From Vibrio qingdaonensis (GTDB lineage Bacteria; Pseudomonadota; Gammaproteobacteria; Enterobacterales; Vibrionaceae), in NCBI RefSeq assembly GCF_026191675.1, contig NZ_JAKRRY010000011.1, positions 1-64,000 on the forward strand: a DNA stretch of 64,000 nt, read 5' to 3'. The notes below the pieces were generated by a model. That model did not search any database. It was not told where the DNA came from and saw only the letters and a list, made by a program, of their open reading frames with translations. This document shows, in pieces, positions 46,244 through 55,883 of this stretch (its first letter is position 1; every line of letters begins with the position of its first letter). Both the position numbers and the translations under genes were made by a program.

Positions 46244-47407
46244 ATGCCTTCACCTCATACCATAAAAAAAATCGTTGAAATTGGTGATACATTACACCGC
46301 AGTGGCTGTGCTCCTTATAAAGTAGAAAAGTACGCGCAATACTATGCTCAAAAGCATGGTATCGACGTCATGGTGCAAGCAACGCCTACCGCGATTAATT
46401 ATCAATTTCCCGATAAAAATAACACGGTGGTATTAAAGCGACTCAAACCTGCATCCATCAACCTTGGCCTACTGGCTAATACCATCATTCGTATTAATCA
46501 ACCCAGTAACGAACCCGTTCCGGAACCGATTGGTTATCCAAAGTGGGTCGTTGCATTGGCTAATATGGGCATTCCACCGGCCTACTTAATGCTCGTTGGT
46601 AGCACTTTAGAAGCCGTCGGATATTCCGTTATACTTGGTTTAATTGTTTGGCTCACTCAGTTGGTTGTGAAGGGTCGCAATTCAATCGCCGTCGAATTTG
46701 TGGCTGCACTGTTAACCGGAATTTTTGTCGCGTTTATCGCCAGCACGGGGGCAGCAATTCCCGTTTGGGCATTATGTATCGCCACCGTGGTGCTTTTTGT
46801 CCCCGGACTCTCTATTGCCAACTCATTGGAATGTCTAGCGTTTAATGATTTGGTCTCTGGTACGGCCCTATTAGGGCAAAGTGCATTAACACTGATAAAG
46901 TTGTTCATTGGCGTGATAATGGGACTCAATATTGGTGAAGCGTGGTGGGGGCAAGCGGAATCTTTGTCTTACACCAATGAAGTCCCTCTATGGCTGCACG
47001 GTTTCGGGCTACTGCTTATCTCCTCGTCTATTGGTGTGATTTTTAATGCTCGCCCAAAAGATATATTGCTAGGGTTACCCGTTGCTGTTCTTGGTATGTG
47101 GGGCCCTTTTTATCTTGGCTTTAGTAGTGGCTGGATTGTCGGTACATGGATTACAACCGTGCTCATTACGTTATACGGGACTTGGGTAGCCAAACGACTC
47201 GATCTTACCGGCTCTATTTATATCGTCCAAGGCATCATCATACTGGTCCCTGGTAGCCGAGTATTGGTCAGTGCCAGTCAGTCGGTGTTTGAACAATCGA
47301 TTTTGCCGATCCCCAACATCGGTTTATCCGCATTATTTATGTTCTCCGCAATTGTTGCAGGGCAAATTACTGCTTATTCTTTATACTCCCCTAAAATAGA
47401 TCGTTAG
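46244..47407 (+). CDS. ThrE-type threonine/serine exporter (fused DUF1212 + DUF3815)
   Basis: 387 residues. An N-terminal soluble part (about 1-90, 'IGDTLHRSGCAPYKVEKYAQYYA') precedes about 10 membrane spans. The order matches corynebacterial ThrE and the fused form of the E. coli YjjP-YjjB pair, which export threonine, serine or succinate-like solutes. It stands alone with a hairpin at its end. Confidence 0.88.
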   Translation: MPSPHTIKKIVEIGDTLHRSGCAPYKVEKYAQYYAQKHGIDVMVQATPTAINYQFPDKNNTVVLKRLKPASINLGLLANTIIRINQPSNEPVPEPIGYPKWVVALANMGIPPAYLMLVGSTLEAVGYSVILGLIVWLTQLVVKGRNSIAVEFVAALLTGIFVAFIASTGAAIPVWALCIATVVLFVPGLSIANSLECLAFNDLVSGTALLGQSALTLIKLFIGVIMGLNIGEAWWGQAESLSYTNEVPLWLHGFGLLLISSSIGVIFNARPKDILLGLPVAVLGMWGPFYLGFSSGWIVGTWITTVLITLYGTWVAKRLDLTGSIYIVQGIIILVPGSRVLVSASQSVFEQSILPIPNIGLSALFMFSAIVAGQITAYSLYSPKIDR

Positions 47408-47841
47408 TCATACTCGGGGCCGGACTATTAGTCCAGCCCCGAGCAAACCGCTTTATATTGGTTCCAGTAAGTTTACAAATTTATTAATTTTTGGCTAAAA
47501 TTTATTCTTTTATATCAAAAGGTTAAAAATTTGTTTCTTATTATCCCACGCTACTTTAATTAATCATTTTGTCAGAGAAATGAAATGTCATGTAATTGAA
47601 ATCAAAAAACTAGCTTAAGTTCAAATATTCCATACAAGCTTCACTTAGAATCGTTGACTTAACTCTATAGTGGCTTATATTAATTTCTGGCTAGAAATGA
47701 AGTTACGTTGTTTACAAAAGACATTCGTTGAATTCAAAGCAATTCCTTGTCGTGTTGTACGCAATAGCAATTTACTTTTTCGCGCTATAGCTGCCGAATC
47801 GGCAAAACAAAAAAGAAAATACTAAATTTTAGGATTACACT
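47408..47841. other. Intergenic region with the csp leader
   Basis: 434 AT-rich bases. It holds a hairpin at 47413-47443, then a long stretch before the cold-shock gene. cspA-type genes usually carry a leader of about 150 bases that folds differently in the cold, and the last 150 bases here are a plausible leader. A palindrome TGCCGA-A-TCGGCA lies at 47792-47804. Confidence 0.5.
47413..47443 (+). terminator. GC-rich hairpin after the ThrE-like gene
   Basis: CTCGGGGCCGGAC (47413-47425) pairs with GTCCAGCCCCGAG (47431-47443) with one mismatch. No T-run follows, so termination may depend on other factors. Confidence 0.6.
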
Positions 47842-48051
47842 ATGTCTAACACAGTAACTGGTACCGTTAAGTGGTTCAACGAAACTAAAGGCTTTGGCTT
47901 CATTCAACAAGAGAATGGCCCTGACGTGTTCGCTCACTTCAGCAACATCAAAGCAGACGGTTTCCGCACTTTAGCTGAAGGCCAAAAAGTTGAGTTCAAA
48001 GTAACTCAAGGTCAAAAAGGTCCTCAAGCTGAAGAGATCATGCCAGTTTAA
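47842..48051 (+). CDS. Cold-shock protein, CspA family
   Basis: 69 residues with the full CspA OB-fold: '[21 protein letters not shown]' RNP1 (KGFGFI) and 'DVFAHFSNI' RNP2 near 27-35. It binds single-stranded RNA/DNA and melts mRNA structure. AGGA lies before the ATG, and a T-rich terminator follows. The long leader suggests cold-induced expression. Confidence 0.96.
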   Translation: MSNTVTGTVKWFNETKGFGFIQQENGPDVFAHFSNIKADGFRTLAEGQKVEFKVTQGQKGPQAEEIMPV

Positions 48052-48076
48052 TTACTGTTGATACTCCAGATACTAT

Positions 48077-48103
48077 TAGCCAGCGCAAGCTGGCTATTTT
48101 TTT
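48077..48103 (+). terminator. Intrinsic terminator after csp
   Basis: TAGCCAGC (48077-48084) pairs with GCTGGCTA (48089-48096) over GCAA, followed by seven T. Confidence 0.95.
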
Positions 48104-48198
48104 ACCATTTAGGCCATTAAGCTACCAATTCTGTACCAATTTGCCATTAAGCTACGTAAGATACCCTGTCTTCTCATTAATTGTGTTGTAACCCCCCT

Positions 48199-48735
48199 AT
48201 GGCTATCAAACCGACCATCTACAAGTTCCGCGTTGCACTTACCGATATGAATCGTGACTATTACGATTCACTTAACCTAACTGTTGCATTACACCCATCA
48301 GAAACTCATTTACGAATGATGGCGCGCCTGATGGCATTTTGTTTGAACGCCTCACCTGAACTTCAGTTTACAAAAGGCCTATCCGATATCGACGAACCGG
48401 ATATCTGGCAGAAAACACTCGATGACCAAACCGAAATGTGGATTGAAATTGGTGAGCCAGATGTAGAGCGCGTGAAAAAAGCGACACGCTTATCCAAGAA
48501 AACCAAAGTTTATAGCTTCAATACGAAAAGTGATGTGTGGTGGAAGCAAAACCAAGGAAAGTTTGGTTACCTCAACGCCAGCGTGTATCGCTTCAATAAT
48601 GAATCCATTGAAGCCTTAACAGGTTTAGTGGCTCGAACAATGGATTTATCCGTGATGATTACAGGTACGTCTTTATTCGTCGATGGTGATAACGGTTCTG
48701 TGGAAGTCCTTGTTGAGGAGCTTCAAGAGAAATGA
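48199..48735 (+). CDS. yaeQ: YaeQ family protein
   Basis: 178 residues starting MAIKPTIYKFRVALTDMNRD, the YaeQ N-terminus; the in-frame ATG 18 bases upstream is therefore not used. The conserved 'DYYDSLNLTVALHPSETHLRMMARLMAFCLNAS' region and 'DDQTEMWIEIGEPD' are intact. YaeQ has a nuclease-like (PD-D/ExK) fold and was linked to suppression of RfaH loss; its role is not settled. It overlaps the next gene by 4 bases. Confidence 0.93.
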   Translation: MAIKPTIYKFRVALTDMNRDYYDSLNLTVALHPSETHLRMMARLMAFCLNASPELQFTKGLSDIDEPDIWQKTLDDQTEMWIEIGEPDVERVKKATRLSKKTKVYSFNTKSDVWWKQNQGKFGYLNASVYRFNNESIEALTGLVARTMDLSVMITGTSLFVDGDNGSVEVLVEELQEK

Positions 48736-49271
48736 GCCCATTAGAGACGCATCTACGCAGCCTCAATGTTGAACAGATCGCGGTGATTGCCTCTCACTCT
48801 ACGCGTTTTTCTGAGCTTTGTGCTCGGGAAAATGCGCTATTTGAGCATGCTAAAGCCAATAAACCTGAAACACCTGATCTTGGTATCATGTTGGGGTTAT
48901 TTACTAAGTTGAACATTGAGTCACTGACCTCATTGGACGCGCATTCTAATCAAATTCATACCATGCAGCAAAGCTTTGAAGATAAGTTAGGCAAAGATCA
49001 AGCACAAATCTTTAAGCTACCCGTTCTTGACGAGCTTATTCTGATTACTCATGTGTGGCTGTATGTACAAGGCTGCTTGGGGATGGATTACAGCTTAGCC
49101 AATGACCACGCTGCTCAAACCAGTCAGGTCATTAGCCAATTTAGTGAGAACGGCATAGATGAACAGCGGGTCGCATTCACGGAAAGCTACTATCTTGGAG
49201 TGCGTTACTTCGAAGCAAACAGACCACCAGCAACCGGATGGAAACGCTGGTTTGAAAAATGGTTTAACTAA
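48732..49271 (+). CDS. Conserved hypothetical protein
   Basis: 179 residues, soluble and largely helical, with no signal or membrane span. Start 'MSPLETHLRSLNVEQIAVIA'; near the end 'GVRYFEANRPPATGWKRWFEKWF'. Its start overlaps the YaeQ stop by 4 bases (ATGA), so the two are translated together and may act together. No family recognised. Confidence 0.8.
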   Translation: MSPLETHLRSLNVEQIAVIASHSTRFSELCARENALFEHAKANKPETPDLGIMLGLFTKLNIESLTSLDAHSNQIHTMQQSFEDKLGKDQAQIFKLPVLDELILITHVWLYVQGCLGMDYSLANDHAAQTSQVISQFSENGIDEQRVAFTESYYLGVRYFEANRPPATGWKRWFEKWFN

Positions 49272-49338
49272 AGGCTAAACCATTTAAATATTACTGTCAC
49301 ATGCCGCGGGTGCGAGCAGTCGAGATCAAGCCTATCGA

Positions 49339-50535
49339 TTACAAATAAGCATGAGGTCCAAACACTTCATAATGAATATGTTCTCGCGATACCCCTAGCG
49401 CCTCTAACTGCTTTACAATACTTTCCATAAACACCACTGGGCCGCAAAGATAGAAATCCCCCTCTTCAAGCGGTAGTGGGTTGGCGACGTTTTTCAGATC
49501 CATTAATCCTTGATGAGTGTTTGCCTTGTTTAGCTCAAACGTTGCCGTGTTGTACCATACCTCACTTGCCCAACCTCTGCCCACTATCGCGCTGTCAGTC
49601 TCGTCGAGAAATGCATGTTGAGTTTGATTTTCACAAGCGTGTAGATAAGTGACGTGCTCTGTTTTTTCCGTTCCGGCTAACTGCTGCAATATCGCCTGCA
49701 TCGGTGTACAACCCACACCAGCAGAGATCAATACAACCGGTCTTTGCTTTTCAACGTAAAAGAAATCACCCGCAGGAGGCATTAGGTTAACTTTATCTCC
49801 AACGTTCACTTCGTCATGCAGATAATTTGAAACCAACCCCAATTGAGAGCCCTCTCCTTCTTTTTTCACTGAAATTCGGTAGTTATTATTGTTGGATGCT
49901 TGAGATAAAGAATACTGACGAATTTCAATATGTTCGCTTTGCGATGGTGTCACTTCAATGCCGATGTATTGCCCTGCTTTGTATGCAATCACAGCTTGGT
50001 TATCTTCCGGCGTCAGAACAAAGCTTGTCACCACTTCCGATTCCTTTACTTTGTCGGAAACGATGAACGAACGAGCACCAGCCCAACCGCCATTAGCCGC
50101 TTCACTTTCAAGGTACAAAGCAGACTCACGATCGATGAATATCTGGGCTAAAAATAGGTACGCAGCAGTCCAAGCCTCTTCAACCTCAGTGGTAAAAGCG
50201 TCGGGTGCCAACTCTCTCAATGTTTCAATTAGATGTAATCCAACAATTTGATAATGCTCTGCTTTAATATTGAAACTCGTATGTTTATGAGCAATACGTT
50301 CAACTGCGGAACTTAACGCCGCTAAGTTTTCGATATTTTTCGCATAGGCCGCAATAGCTTCAAACAAGGCTACGCTTTGGCGACCCGTTTTCTGGTGCGT
50401 CATATTGAAAATGTCTTTGAGTTCTGGATTATGAGAGAACATTCTTTGATAAAAATGCTGAGTAAGTGCTGGACCCGCTGATTCTAATAGTGGAATAGTA
50501 CTTTTAACGATATCAATATGTTGATTAGTTAGCAT
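49339..50535 (-). CDS. hmp: Flavohemoglobin, nitric-oxide dioxygenase
   Basis: 398 residues, the usual Hmp length. The globin domain (about 1-140) has 'ERIAHKHTSFNIKAEHYQIVG' with the proximal His; the FAD domain (about 150-255) has 'RQYSLSQASNNNNYRISVK'; the NAD(P)H domain has 'VLISAGVGCTPMQAIL' and ends 'HYEVFGPHA'. It turns nitric oxide and O2 into nitrate. It is divergent from norR, and a strong sigma-54 promoter match lies in between, so it is probably under NorR control, as is known in other vibrios. Confidence 0.97.
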   Translation of the reverse strand: MLTNQHIDIVKSTIPLLESAGPALTQHFYQRMFSHNPELKDIFNMTHQKTGRQSVALFEAIAAYAKNIENLAALSSAVERIAHKHTSFNIKAEHYQIVGLHLIETLRELAPDAFTTEVEEAWTAAYLFLAQIFIDRESALYLESEAANGGWAGARSFIVSDKVKESEVVTSFVLTPEDNQAVIAYKAGQYIGIEVTPSQSEHIEIRQYSLSQASNNNNYRISVKKEGEGSQLGLVSNYLHDEVNVGDKVNLMPPAGDFFYVEKQRPVVLISAGVGCTPMQAILQQLAGTEKTEHVTYLHACENQTQHAFLDETDSAIVGRGWASEVWYNTATFELNKANTHQGLMDLKNVANPLPLEEGDFYLCGPVVFMESIVKQLEALGVSREHIHYEVFGPHAYL

Positions 50536-50908
50536 TTGGACTCCCTTAAGACAATAATGGTTTACTTTAAAATGGTTGACGAGATTGACTTTCTAAATTG
50601 GACTGAGTGCTCTACTTGAATCAGAATAGACATGTTAGGCACCAGTACCGTTTATAGTTATGTATGTCACTGATTAACGATGAGTATAAGTTGAGAATCA
50701 TACCGAGTTGTCGTTCAGCTAATGACTTATATAGCGCATATCTATACTGCGCATGCCTATACAGCACATACCGTGCCAACTCGTTCAACGCCCGCTATAT
50801 AATGATAGTTATTACTATTTTCATTTCAATTATGTCCAAATGACCTCTTTAACGTAAGTCAATTAGACACTATAATGCAATTAACACTCTCTTTAGGTGA
50901 CGGTTTCC
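50536..50908. other. hmp-norR divergent regulatory region
   Basis: 373 bases without a gene. It carries the sigma-54 motif at 50763-50779 and presumably NorR enhancer sites at 50780-50900. The leader from this promoter to hmp would be long (about 215 bases). Confidence 0.65.
50763..50779 (-). promoter_or_regulatory. Sigma-54 promoter for hmp
   Basis: Read on the minus strand, TTGGCACGGTATGTGCT matches the YTGGCACGRNNNTTGCW consensus at all but one fixed base. It points to hmp and lies next to a gene for NorR, a sigma-54 activator. Confidence 0.8.
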
Positions 50909-52492
50909 ATGCAAGATTTCTCTCCATCCAATCTGGTCGAGTTGACGATAGGACTTGCCAGTAGTAGCAATGACCAACAGCGATTTGATACTCTGCTTAA
51001 CACTATCCGTAAAACCATTCACTGCGATTCAGTCGCCCTGCTTTCTCAACAAGGTGACACCTTGGTCCCCCTTGCGATGCAAGGATTGTCTCGCGACACG
51101 ATGGGAAGACGATTTGTCATTGCCGAGCACCCAAGGTTCTCACAAATTTGCGCCTCAACGACGCCAGTTATTTTTGATGCAGACAGTGACCTACCCGACC
51201 CTTTTGATGGCTTGCTTATTGACCACCATGGCGATTTACCGATGCACTCTTGCATGGGGCTCCCGCTGATCTTCGGTGATAAAATGTTAGGTGCACTAAC
51301 CTTAGACAGCTTATCGACGAACGCATTTGACGATATCCCTCAACGAAGCCTTGATGTTTTATCCGCCATCGCTGCCTCGACACTAAAAATGGCGATGACC
51401 TTTTCTCAGCTAGAGTACCAAGCCAAACAATCCAAGCAGCTACTTGAAGAGCTCAACGTAGAAGCCTGGGAAAGAGACGGCGGGGAAATGATTGGCAACA
51501 GCGCGCCCATGCAAGCCATGAAGTCTGATATTGAAATAGTCGCCCCATCAGATTTTAATATTCTCATCCATGGTGAAACTGGCGTCGGTAAAGAGCTTGT
51601 CGCTCGTACTCTTCATCATCAATCGACACGCAGACAAAACCCGTTGGTGTACGTCAACTGCGCTGCGATCCCAGAAAATCTCATCGAAAGTGAATTATTT
51701 GGTCATGTCAAAGGTGCCTTTACTGGTGCAGACCAAAATCGTAAGGGCAAATTTGCGCTCGCTGACGGCGGCACCCTTTTTCTTGATGAAATTGGCGAGC
51801 TTCCACTCGCAGCGCAAAGTAAATTACTGCGCGCATTACAGAACAATGAAATTCAGCCTGTTGGTCGAGATGAAATTCAAAAAATAAATGTGCGTATACT
51901 GGCTGCGACTAATCGGGAGTTAAAAGAGGAAGTGGAACAAGGAAAATTTCGGGCCGACTTATATCATCGCTTAACAGTGTACCCTATTTCCGTTCCCCCC
52001 CTTCGAGAACGTAATGGCGACATTGAGTTACTGACAGGCTTTTTCCTGGAACAAGCGCGGCGTAAGCTGGGCATTTCGCAATTAAAACTGAGCCCAAATG
52101 TGAGTGCATATCTCAATCGCTACAATTGGCCTGGCAATGTACGTGAACTCGAGCACGTCATCAATCGTGCAACGCTTAAGGCAAAGGCGCGTATGTTTGA
52201 TAAGAAAGTGATATCAGTGAGTATTGAAGACTGCGGACAATTTGACGATGAAGCAACGCCCACTGTCACCACAAGTCATACTCAGTCTCCTATCAGTATT
52301 AACACCAACAGTGGCTTACGAGAAGCAACAGAAGAGTTCCAGAGAAAAGTCATTTCAGACGCGCTCATTCAAGCAGATTACAACTGGGCTCAAGCCAGCC
52401 GAGTACTTAAAACTGACCGCGCGAACTTAATACGGCTAGCGAAGCGACTCGGCATTACTGTCTCTAAAAACCCTCAAATTAGTCGCTTATAG
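50909..52492 (+). CDS. norR: Nitric-oxide-responsive sigma-54 activator NorR
   Basis: 527 residues from ATG 50909, which has AGGTGA upstream; an in-frame GTG at 50897 is less likely. A GAF-type sensor domain (about 1-170) is followed by the AAA+ domain with Walker A '[11 protein letters not shown]', the sigma-54 contact 'GAFTGAD', Walker B '[12 protein letters not shown]', and a Fis-type HTH at the end ('[24 protein letters not shown]'). Nitrosylated iron in the GAF domain relieves repression of the ATPase. It probably drives hmp from the sigma-54 promoter between the two genes. Confidence 0.95.
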   Translation: MQDFSPSNLVELTIGLASSSNDQQRFDTLLNTIRKTIHCDSVALLSQQGDTLVPLAMQGLSRDTMGRRFVIAEHPRFSQICASTTPVIFDADSDLPDPFDGLLIDHHGDLPMHSCMGLPLIFGDKMLGALTLDSLSTNAFDDIPQRSLDVLSAIAASTLKMAMTFSQLEYQAKQSKQLLEELNVEAWERDGGEMIGNSAPMQAMKSDIEIVAPSDFNILIHGETGVGKELVARTLHHQSTRRQNPLVYVNCAAIPENLIESELFGHVKGAFTGADQNRKGKFALADGGTLFLDEIGELPLAAQSKLLRALQNNEIQPVGRDEIQKINVRILAATNRELKEEVEQGKFRADLYHRLTVYPISVPPLRERNGDIELLTGFFLEQARRKLGISQLKLSPNVSAYLNRYNWPGNVRELEHVINRATLKAKARMFDKKVISVSIEDCGQFDDEATPTVTTSHTQSPISINTNSGLREATEEFQRKVISDALIQADYNWAQASRVLKTDRANLIRLAKRLGITVSKNPQISRL

Positions 52493-52495
52493 ATT

Positions 52496-52549
52496 CAGTC
52501 GCTCATAGCAGTACAGTCGCTCATAACAATACTGTCGCTCATAACAATA
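52496..52549 (+). repeat. Three 18-base tandem repeats after norR
   Basis: Units at 52496, 52514 and 52532 (CAGTCGCTCATAACAATA-type, one to three changes each). A degenerate fourth copy overlaps the norR stop codon. Confidence 0.85.
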
Positions 52550-52672
52550 CAGTAAACCGCACACGCTAAAAAAGGGTTCTGTACTAAGTCGTCTTTTATA
52601 CGAACGAGTCATTTCCCTTTAACCACTCTGATATCGCCCTAAGTTGGGCAAATACAATGGACAAACCGCAAC

Positions 52673-53026
52673 ATGCATTTAAACACGCCACCAAGACCCG
52701 TTAATAACCATAAAATCTACCACGCTCACGTCTATTTCGATAAAGACACCCTGCCTTTTGCTTCTAAACTGTGCCACGCTGCCGGTGAAAAATTCGGTCT
52801 AGAAATCGGACGAGTTCACCAAAAAACCGTGGGTCCCCACACTGAGTGGAGTTGCCAAATTTTATTCAGTAATCAATCATTCGACCTATTGGTCCCTTGG
52901 TTAGATGAACACAGAGAAGGGTTAAGCGTACTTATTCATGCTGACACAGGGGACGATATCAAAGATCATACGACCTTTGCTTATTGGTTGGGTGATGCCG
53001 TGGCCTTGAATTTTGACGCCTTCTAG
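52673..53026 (+). CDS. DOPA 4,5-dioxygenase family protein
   Basis: 117 residues, matching the small DOPA-dioxygenase family: 'YHAHVYFDKDT' (metal His pair), 'GRVHQKTVGPHTEWSCQILF' and 'LIHADTGDDIKDHTTFAYWLG'. Members open catechol rings or are of unknown activity. It has no operon partner. Tandem repeats begin just after its stop. Confidence 0.88.
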   Translation: MHLNTPPRPVNNHKIYHAHVYFDKDTLPFASKLCHAAGEKFGLEIGRVHQKTVGPHTEWSCQILFSNQSFDLLVPWLDEHREGLSVLIHADTGDDIKDHTTFAYWLGDAVALNFDAF

Positions 53027-53028
53027 CT

Positions 53029-53057
53029 TCAAGGCATCAAGGCATCAAGGCATCAAG
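53029..53057 (+). repeat. 8-base tandem repeat after the dioxygenase gene
   Basis: TCAAGGCA is repeated three times exactly from 53029 to 53052, with a partial fourth copy. It is not a multiple of three but is outside coding sequence. Confidence 0.85.
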
Positions 53058-53146
53058 AATCATAAGCGTTACAGTAAAGAGATGTCTGAAGCGTAAATAA
53101 AATGTTAATATCGCCTCACAATAAAAACCGCTCAACAAAGGTCGTT

Positions 53147-53506
53147 ATGAAAGTCATTCGTATTGTTCTTGGAAAAATCATTTTGGTGCTCAATTTTGTG
53201 TTTACCCCACGTGGTGTAAAACGTTCGAGCGAAGCTCAGCAACAAGCCAACGAAAAAGCTAAAGCACTATCGCTTTATCAATTTGAAGCGTGTCCTTTTT
53301 GTGTCAAAGTTCGCCGTGAAATGAAGCGCCAGTCTGTCAATATTGAGCTCAAAGACGCTAAAAATGACAGCATTGCACGCGAGCAACTGCTAGAAGGCGG
53401 TGGTCGTGTTAAAGTGCCTTGCCTGAAAATTGAAAAAGATGGACAAGTTGAGTGGATGTACGAATCATCAGATATCGTCACCTACCTGCAAAAAGAATTC
53501 GCGTAA
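53147..53506 (+). CDS. Membrane-anchored glutaredoxin-like protein
   Basis: 119 residues from ATG 53147 (AAAGGTCGTT upstream); an in-frame start 45 bases earlier is less likely. An N-terminal hydrophobic segment (about 3-20, 'IRIVLGKIILVLNFVFTP') precedes a glutaredoxin domain with 'YQFEACPFCVKVRREM' (CPFC active site) and 'RVKVPCLKI' and 'ESSDIVTYLQKEF'. This fits a thiol-disulphide reductase tethered to the inner membrane with the domain in the cytoplasm. The partner is unknown. Confidence 0.9.
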   Translation: MKVIRIVLGKIILVLNFVFTPRGVKRSSEAQQQANEKAKALSLYQFEACPFCVKVRREMKRQSVNIELKDAKNDSIAREQLLEGGGRVKVPCLKIEKDGQVEWMYESSDIVTYLQKEFA

Positions 53507-53610
53507 CTTCCCCTGAGAATTTGTACATAGAGTTATTAATTTCTGAATCGTTTTTTAACGTCATCCGGCCATTAATAACTCTAGTCTTTTCCAACTCGCT
53601 ACAACAATCA

Positions 53611-54354
53611 TTACGTCGTCATTTCATCAAGGGGATCCGCTTGACGCTTTTGACTTCCTAGTACAAAGAACGCGTCTATCCAATGCAGAATAAGCACAGA
53701 GTCTTGGGGCTTATCAATTTGTTTAAAGGCATCTTTATAATGGTGGGGCGTAACAAGCTTTTTGCGTTGTTCCAGTACTTTGGTTGTGAACTCAGTACTA
53801 AACTCTGGATGCCCTTGCACTGTTAAAACATGATTGTCTTTGACTAACATGAAGTTGGGGCAAAATTCATTGCTAGCAATCACTCGAACCCCTTTCGGAA
53901 CAATCGTGACTTGATCTTGGTGGCTCACTAGCAAGCGAATGGTGTCCATAGACAAATTCATCCATTTCTTTTGGGCAGTGACAAACACTTCGTAGCTACC
54001 TAACCCCCAGCCTTTGGGTGACTGTTCTACCGTTCCCCCTAACGCTCGCGCAATCACTTGATGACCGAAACAAATCCCCACTAACGGCTTACGTCTGGCT
54101 TCACACGCCCGAATCCAATCCATCAGATTGTGTATCCACGGTAGATCATCATAAGCGTTATGCACACTGCCACTGACAATAAAGCCATGATACTCGTCAA
54201 GGCTGGGTAATTCCCCATCCAGCACATTGAAGTTTACAAATTCAAACGCATGGTTTACCTCAGTTAACGATGCCTTGATCATATCGAAATATTGCCCGTG
54301 TTCACTCGAAAGCGCCTGATCGACGTAGCCACACGTTAAAATCCCTATTTTCAT
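53611..54354 (-). CDS. Class I glutamine amidotransferase-like protein
   Basis: 247 residues. 'FIVSGSVHNAYDD', 'PLVGICFGHQVIARALGG' with the catalytic Cys, and 'LTVQGHPEFSTEF' with the His-x-Glu. The fold resembles GMP synthase and GuaA-like GATases. No synthase partner is adjacent, so it may hydrolyse glutamyl or other amide bonds on its own, like the putative GATase1 proteins beside amino-acid genes. It converges with the glutaredoxin gene. Confidence 0.88.
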   Translation of the reverse strand: MKIGILTCGYVDQALSSEHGQYFDMIKASLTEVNHAFEFVNFNVLDGELPSLDEYHGFIVSGSVHNAYDDLPWIHNLMDWIRACEARRKPLVGICFGHQVIARALGGTVEQSPKGWGLGSYEVFVTAQKKWMNLSMDTIRLLVSHQDQVTIVPKGVRVIASNEFCPNFMLVKDNHVLTVQGHPEFSTEFTTKVLEQRKKLVTPHHYKDAFKQIDKPQDSVLILHWIDAFFVLGSQKRQADPLDEMTT

Positions 54355-54660
54355 TTGCCACCTTTTCTTGTTGCCTACCGTATACTATCTCTTCACTTTG
54401 TCTCTAAGACGCTCAGACAGCCCCACATCAATTCACTGGTAGAATTACTCTATTTTTCAACATCTTCACCACGTACTCTTCCCTATCTTTTGAGTATAGA
54501 AGTGATTTCTATCAATGCCATGGGAGATAGCAGCAGCGTTAAAAAATATTGTCATTGCGTTTAACCTGCAATAATCCAATAAAAGGTGTCAACGCCTTTA
54601 TGACTCTTGGCCAGTTCTTGCTAGAATGCGCTCAGATTTCATTAGAGTAGAACTCAAACC
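54355..54660. other. Intergenic region upstream of roxA
   Basis: About 300 bases between divergent genes. No gene or strong structure was seen; it should hold the promoters of both. Confidence 0.5.
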
Positions 54661-55788
54661 ATGTACCAATTAACTTTCTCGCTCCAAGAATTTCTTTCCA
54701 CTTACTGGCAGAAGAAACCCACCATCATTAAAGGTGGCTTTGCTCACTTTCAAGATCCACTTTCGCCAGAAGAGCTTGCCGGATTGACCATGGAAGAGGA
54801 AGTCGACTCCCGATTTGTGTCTAACCTCAATGATGAATGGCAGGCTGAACATGGCCCGTTCAATGAAGATAAATTTGCGTCTTTAGGGCAAAGTAATTGG
54901 TCGTTCATCGTCCAAGCCGCCAATCACTGGCATGAAGGTGCTGCGCAACTCGTTACGCCTTTCAAAGCGATGCCACAGTGGCTATTCGACGATTTAATGA
55001 TTAGCTACTCGGTCAAAGACGGAGGCGTTGGTCCTCATATTGACCAGTATGATGTGTTCATCATCCAAGGTATGGGTAAGCGCCATTGGCGTGTGGGTGC
55101 CAAGGACATCGGCCAGTATACAGAAACCTGCCGTCACGAAGCACTGCGTCAGATTGAATCCTTTGACGCTGAAATCGACCAAATCTTGGAGCCAGGCGAC
55201 ATTCTTTATATTCCACCGGGCTTTCCTCACGATGGCTACGCACTCGAGCCGTCAATGAGCTACTCCGTTGGATTCCGTTCACCAAAAGAACAAGAACTGA
55301 TTAGTAATTTTGCTGACTACATCCTAGCGAATGACTACGGCGATGTGCACATGCACAAGCCCGAGCTGAGTACACAAGATAACCACGGTGCCATTACTGC
55401 TGGTGATCTAGCGTCACTAACCGAAATGCTAACGTCGAAACTCAATGACCCACTGGCAGTGAAAGATTTTATGGCGACAATGCTGAGTCAATCTCGTCAT
55501 CATTTAAACATCATTGCACCTGAGCCAAAATGGACACAAGAAGAAATGGCGCAACACTTGAGCGATTCAGGTGAGCTAACGAAAGTCGCAGGATTGCGCG
55601 CACTACACCATGAAGATGAGCCTTCTATGCTCTATGTAAATGGCGACATGCTTAAGGTGCCAGAAGAGCTAGCACCTCTCATTATGGCGTTATGCCACAA
55701 TACAACAATTCAGCTTCCAGCGCCTTGCACTAGCGCTGTGTCTTTGCTCACCGAACTGGTGAATAAGGGGTATTGGTACGCCGAGTAA
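54661..55788 (+). CDS. roxA: Ribosomal uL16 3-hydroxylase (JmjC/cupin)
   Basis: 375 residues. The start 'MYQLTFSLQEFLSTYWQKKP' and 'GGVGPHIDQYDVFIIQGMGKRHWRVG' (His-x-Asp iron ligands) and 'ILYIPPGFPHDGYALEPSMS' (second His) match YcfD/RoxA. It hydroxylates an Arg of ribosomal protein uL16 using Fe(II) and 2-oxoglutarate. It is on its own with a terminator. Confidence 0.95.
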   Translation: MYQLTFSLQEFLSTYWQKKPTIIKGGFAHFQDPLSPEELAGLTMEEEVDSRFVSNLNDEWQAEHGPFNEDKFASLGQSNWSFIVQAANHWHEGAAQLVTPFKAMPQWLFDDLMISYSVKDGGVGPHIDQYDVFIIQGMGKRHWRVGAKDIGQYTETCRHEALRQIESFDAEIDQILEPGDILYIPPGFPHDGYALEPSMSYSVGFRSPKEQELISNFADYILANDYGDVHMHKPELSTQDNHGAITAGDLASLTEMLTSKLNDPLAVKDFMATMLSQSRHHLNIIAPEPKWTQEEMAQHLSDSGELTKVAGLRALHHEDEPSMLYVNGDMLKVPEELAPLIMALCHNTTIQLPAPCTSAVSLLTELVNKGYWYAE

Positions 55789-55860
55789 GTGTGATTATCG
55801 GACTTCAAGGCCATCGAGAACAATAATACGTTCAAGAAGAAGCTCGTTACTCATCTTTAA

Positions 55861-55883
55861 AGCCCGCTTCATAATAGCGGGCT
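55861..55883 (+). terminator. Intrinsic terminator after roxA
   Basis: AGCCCGC (55861-55867) pairs with GCGGGCT (55877-55883), followed by ATTTTCT. The stop of the convergent gene lies in the second arm. Confidence 0.75.

Noticed and set aside
52496..52549. Possible small CRISPR-like array after norR
   Set aside because: The units are contiguous 18-base repeats without spacers, and no cas genes are present.
54355..54564. 69-codon plus-strand frame before roxA
   Set aside because: No ribosome-binding site and no protein-like composition; it lies in the divergent promoter region.
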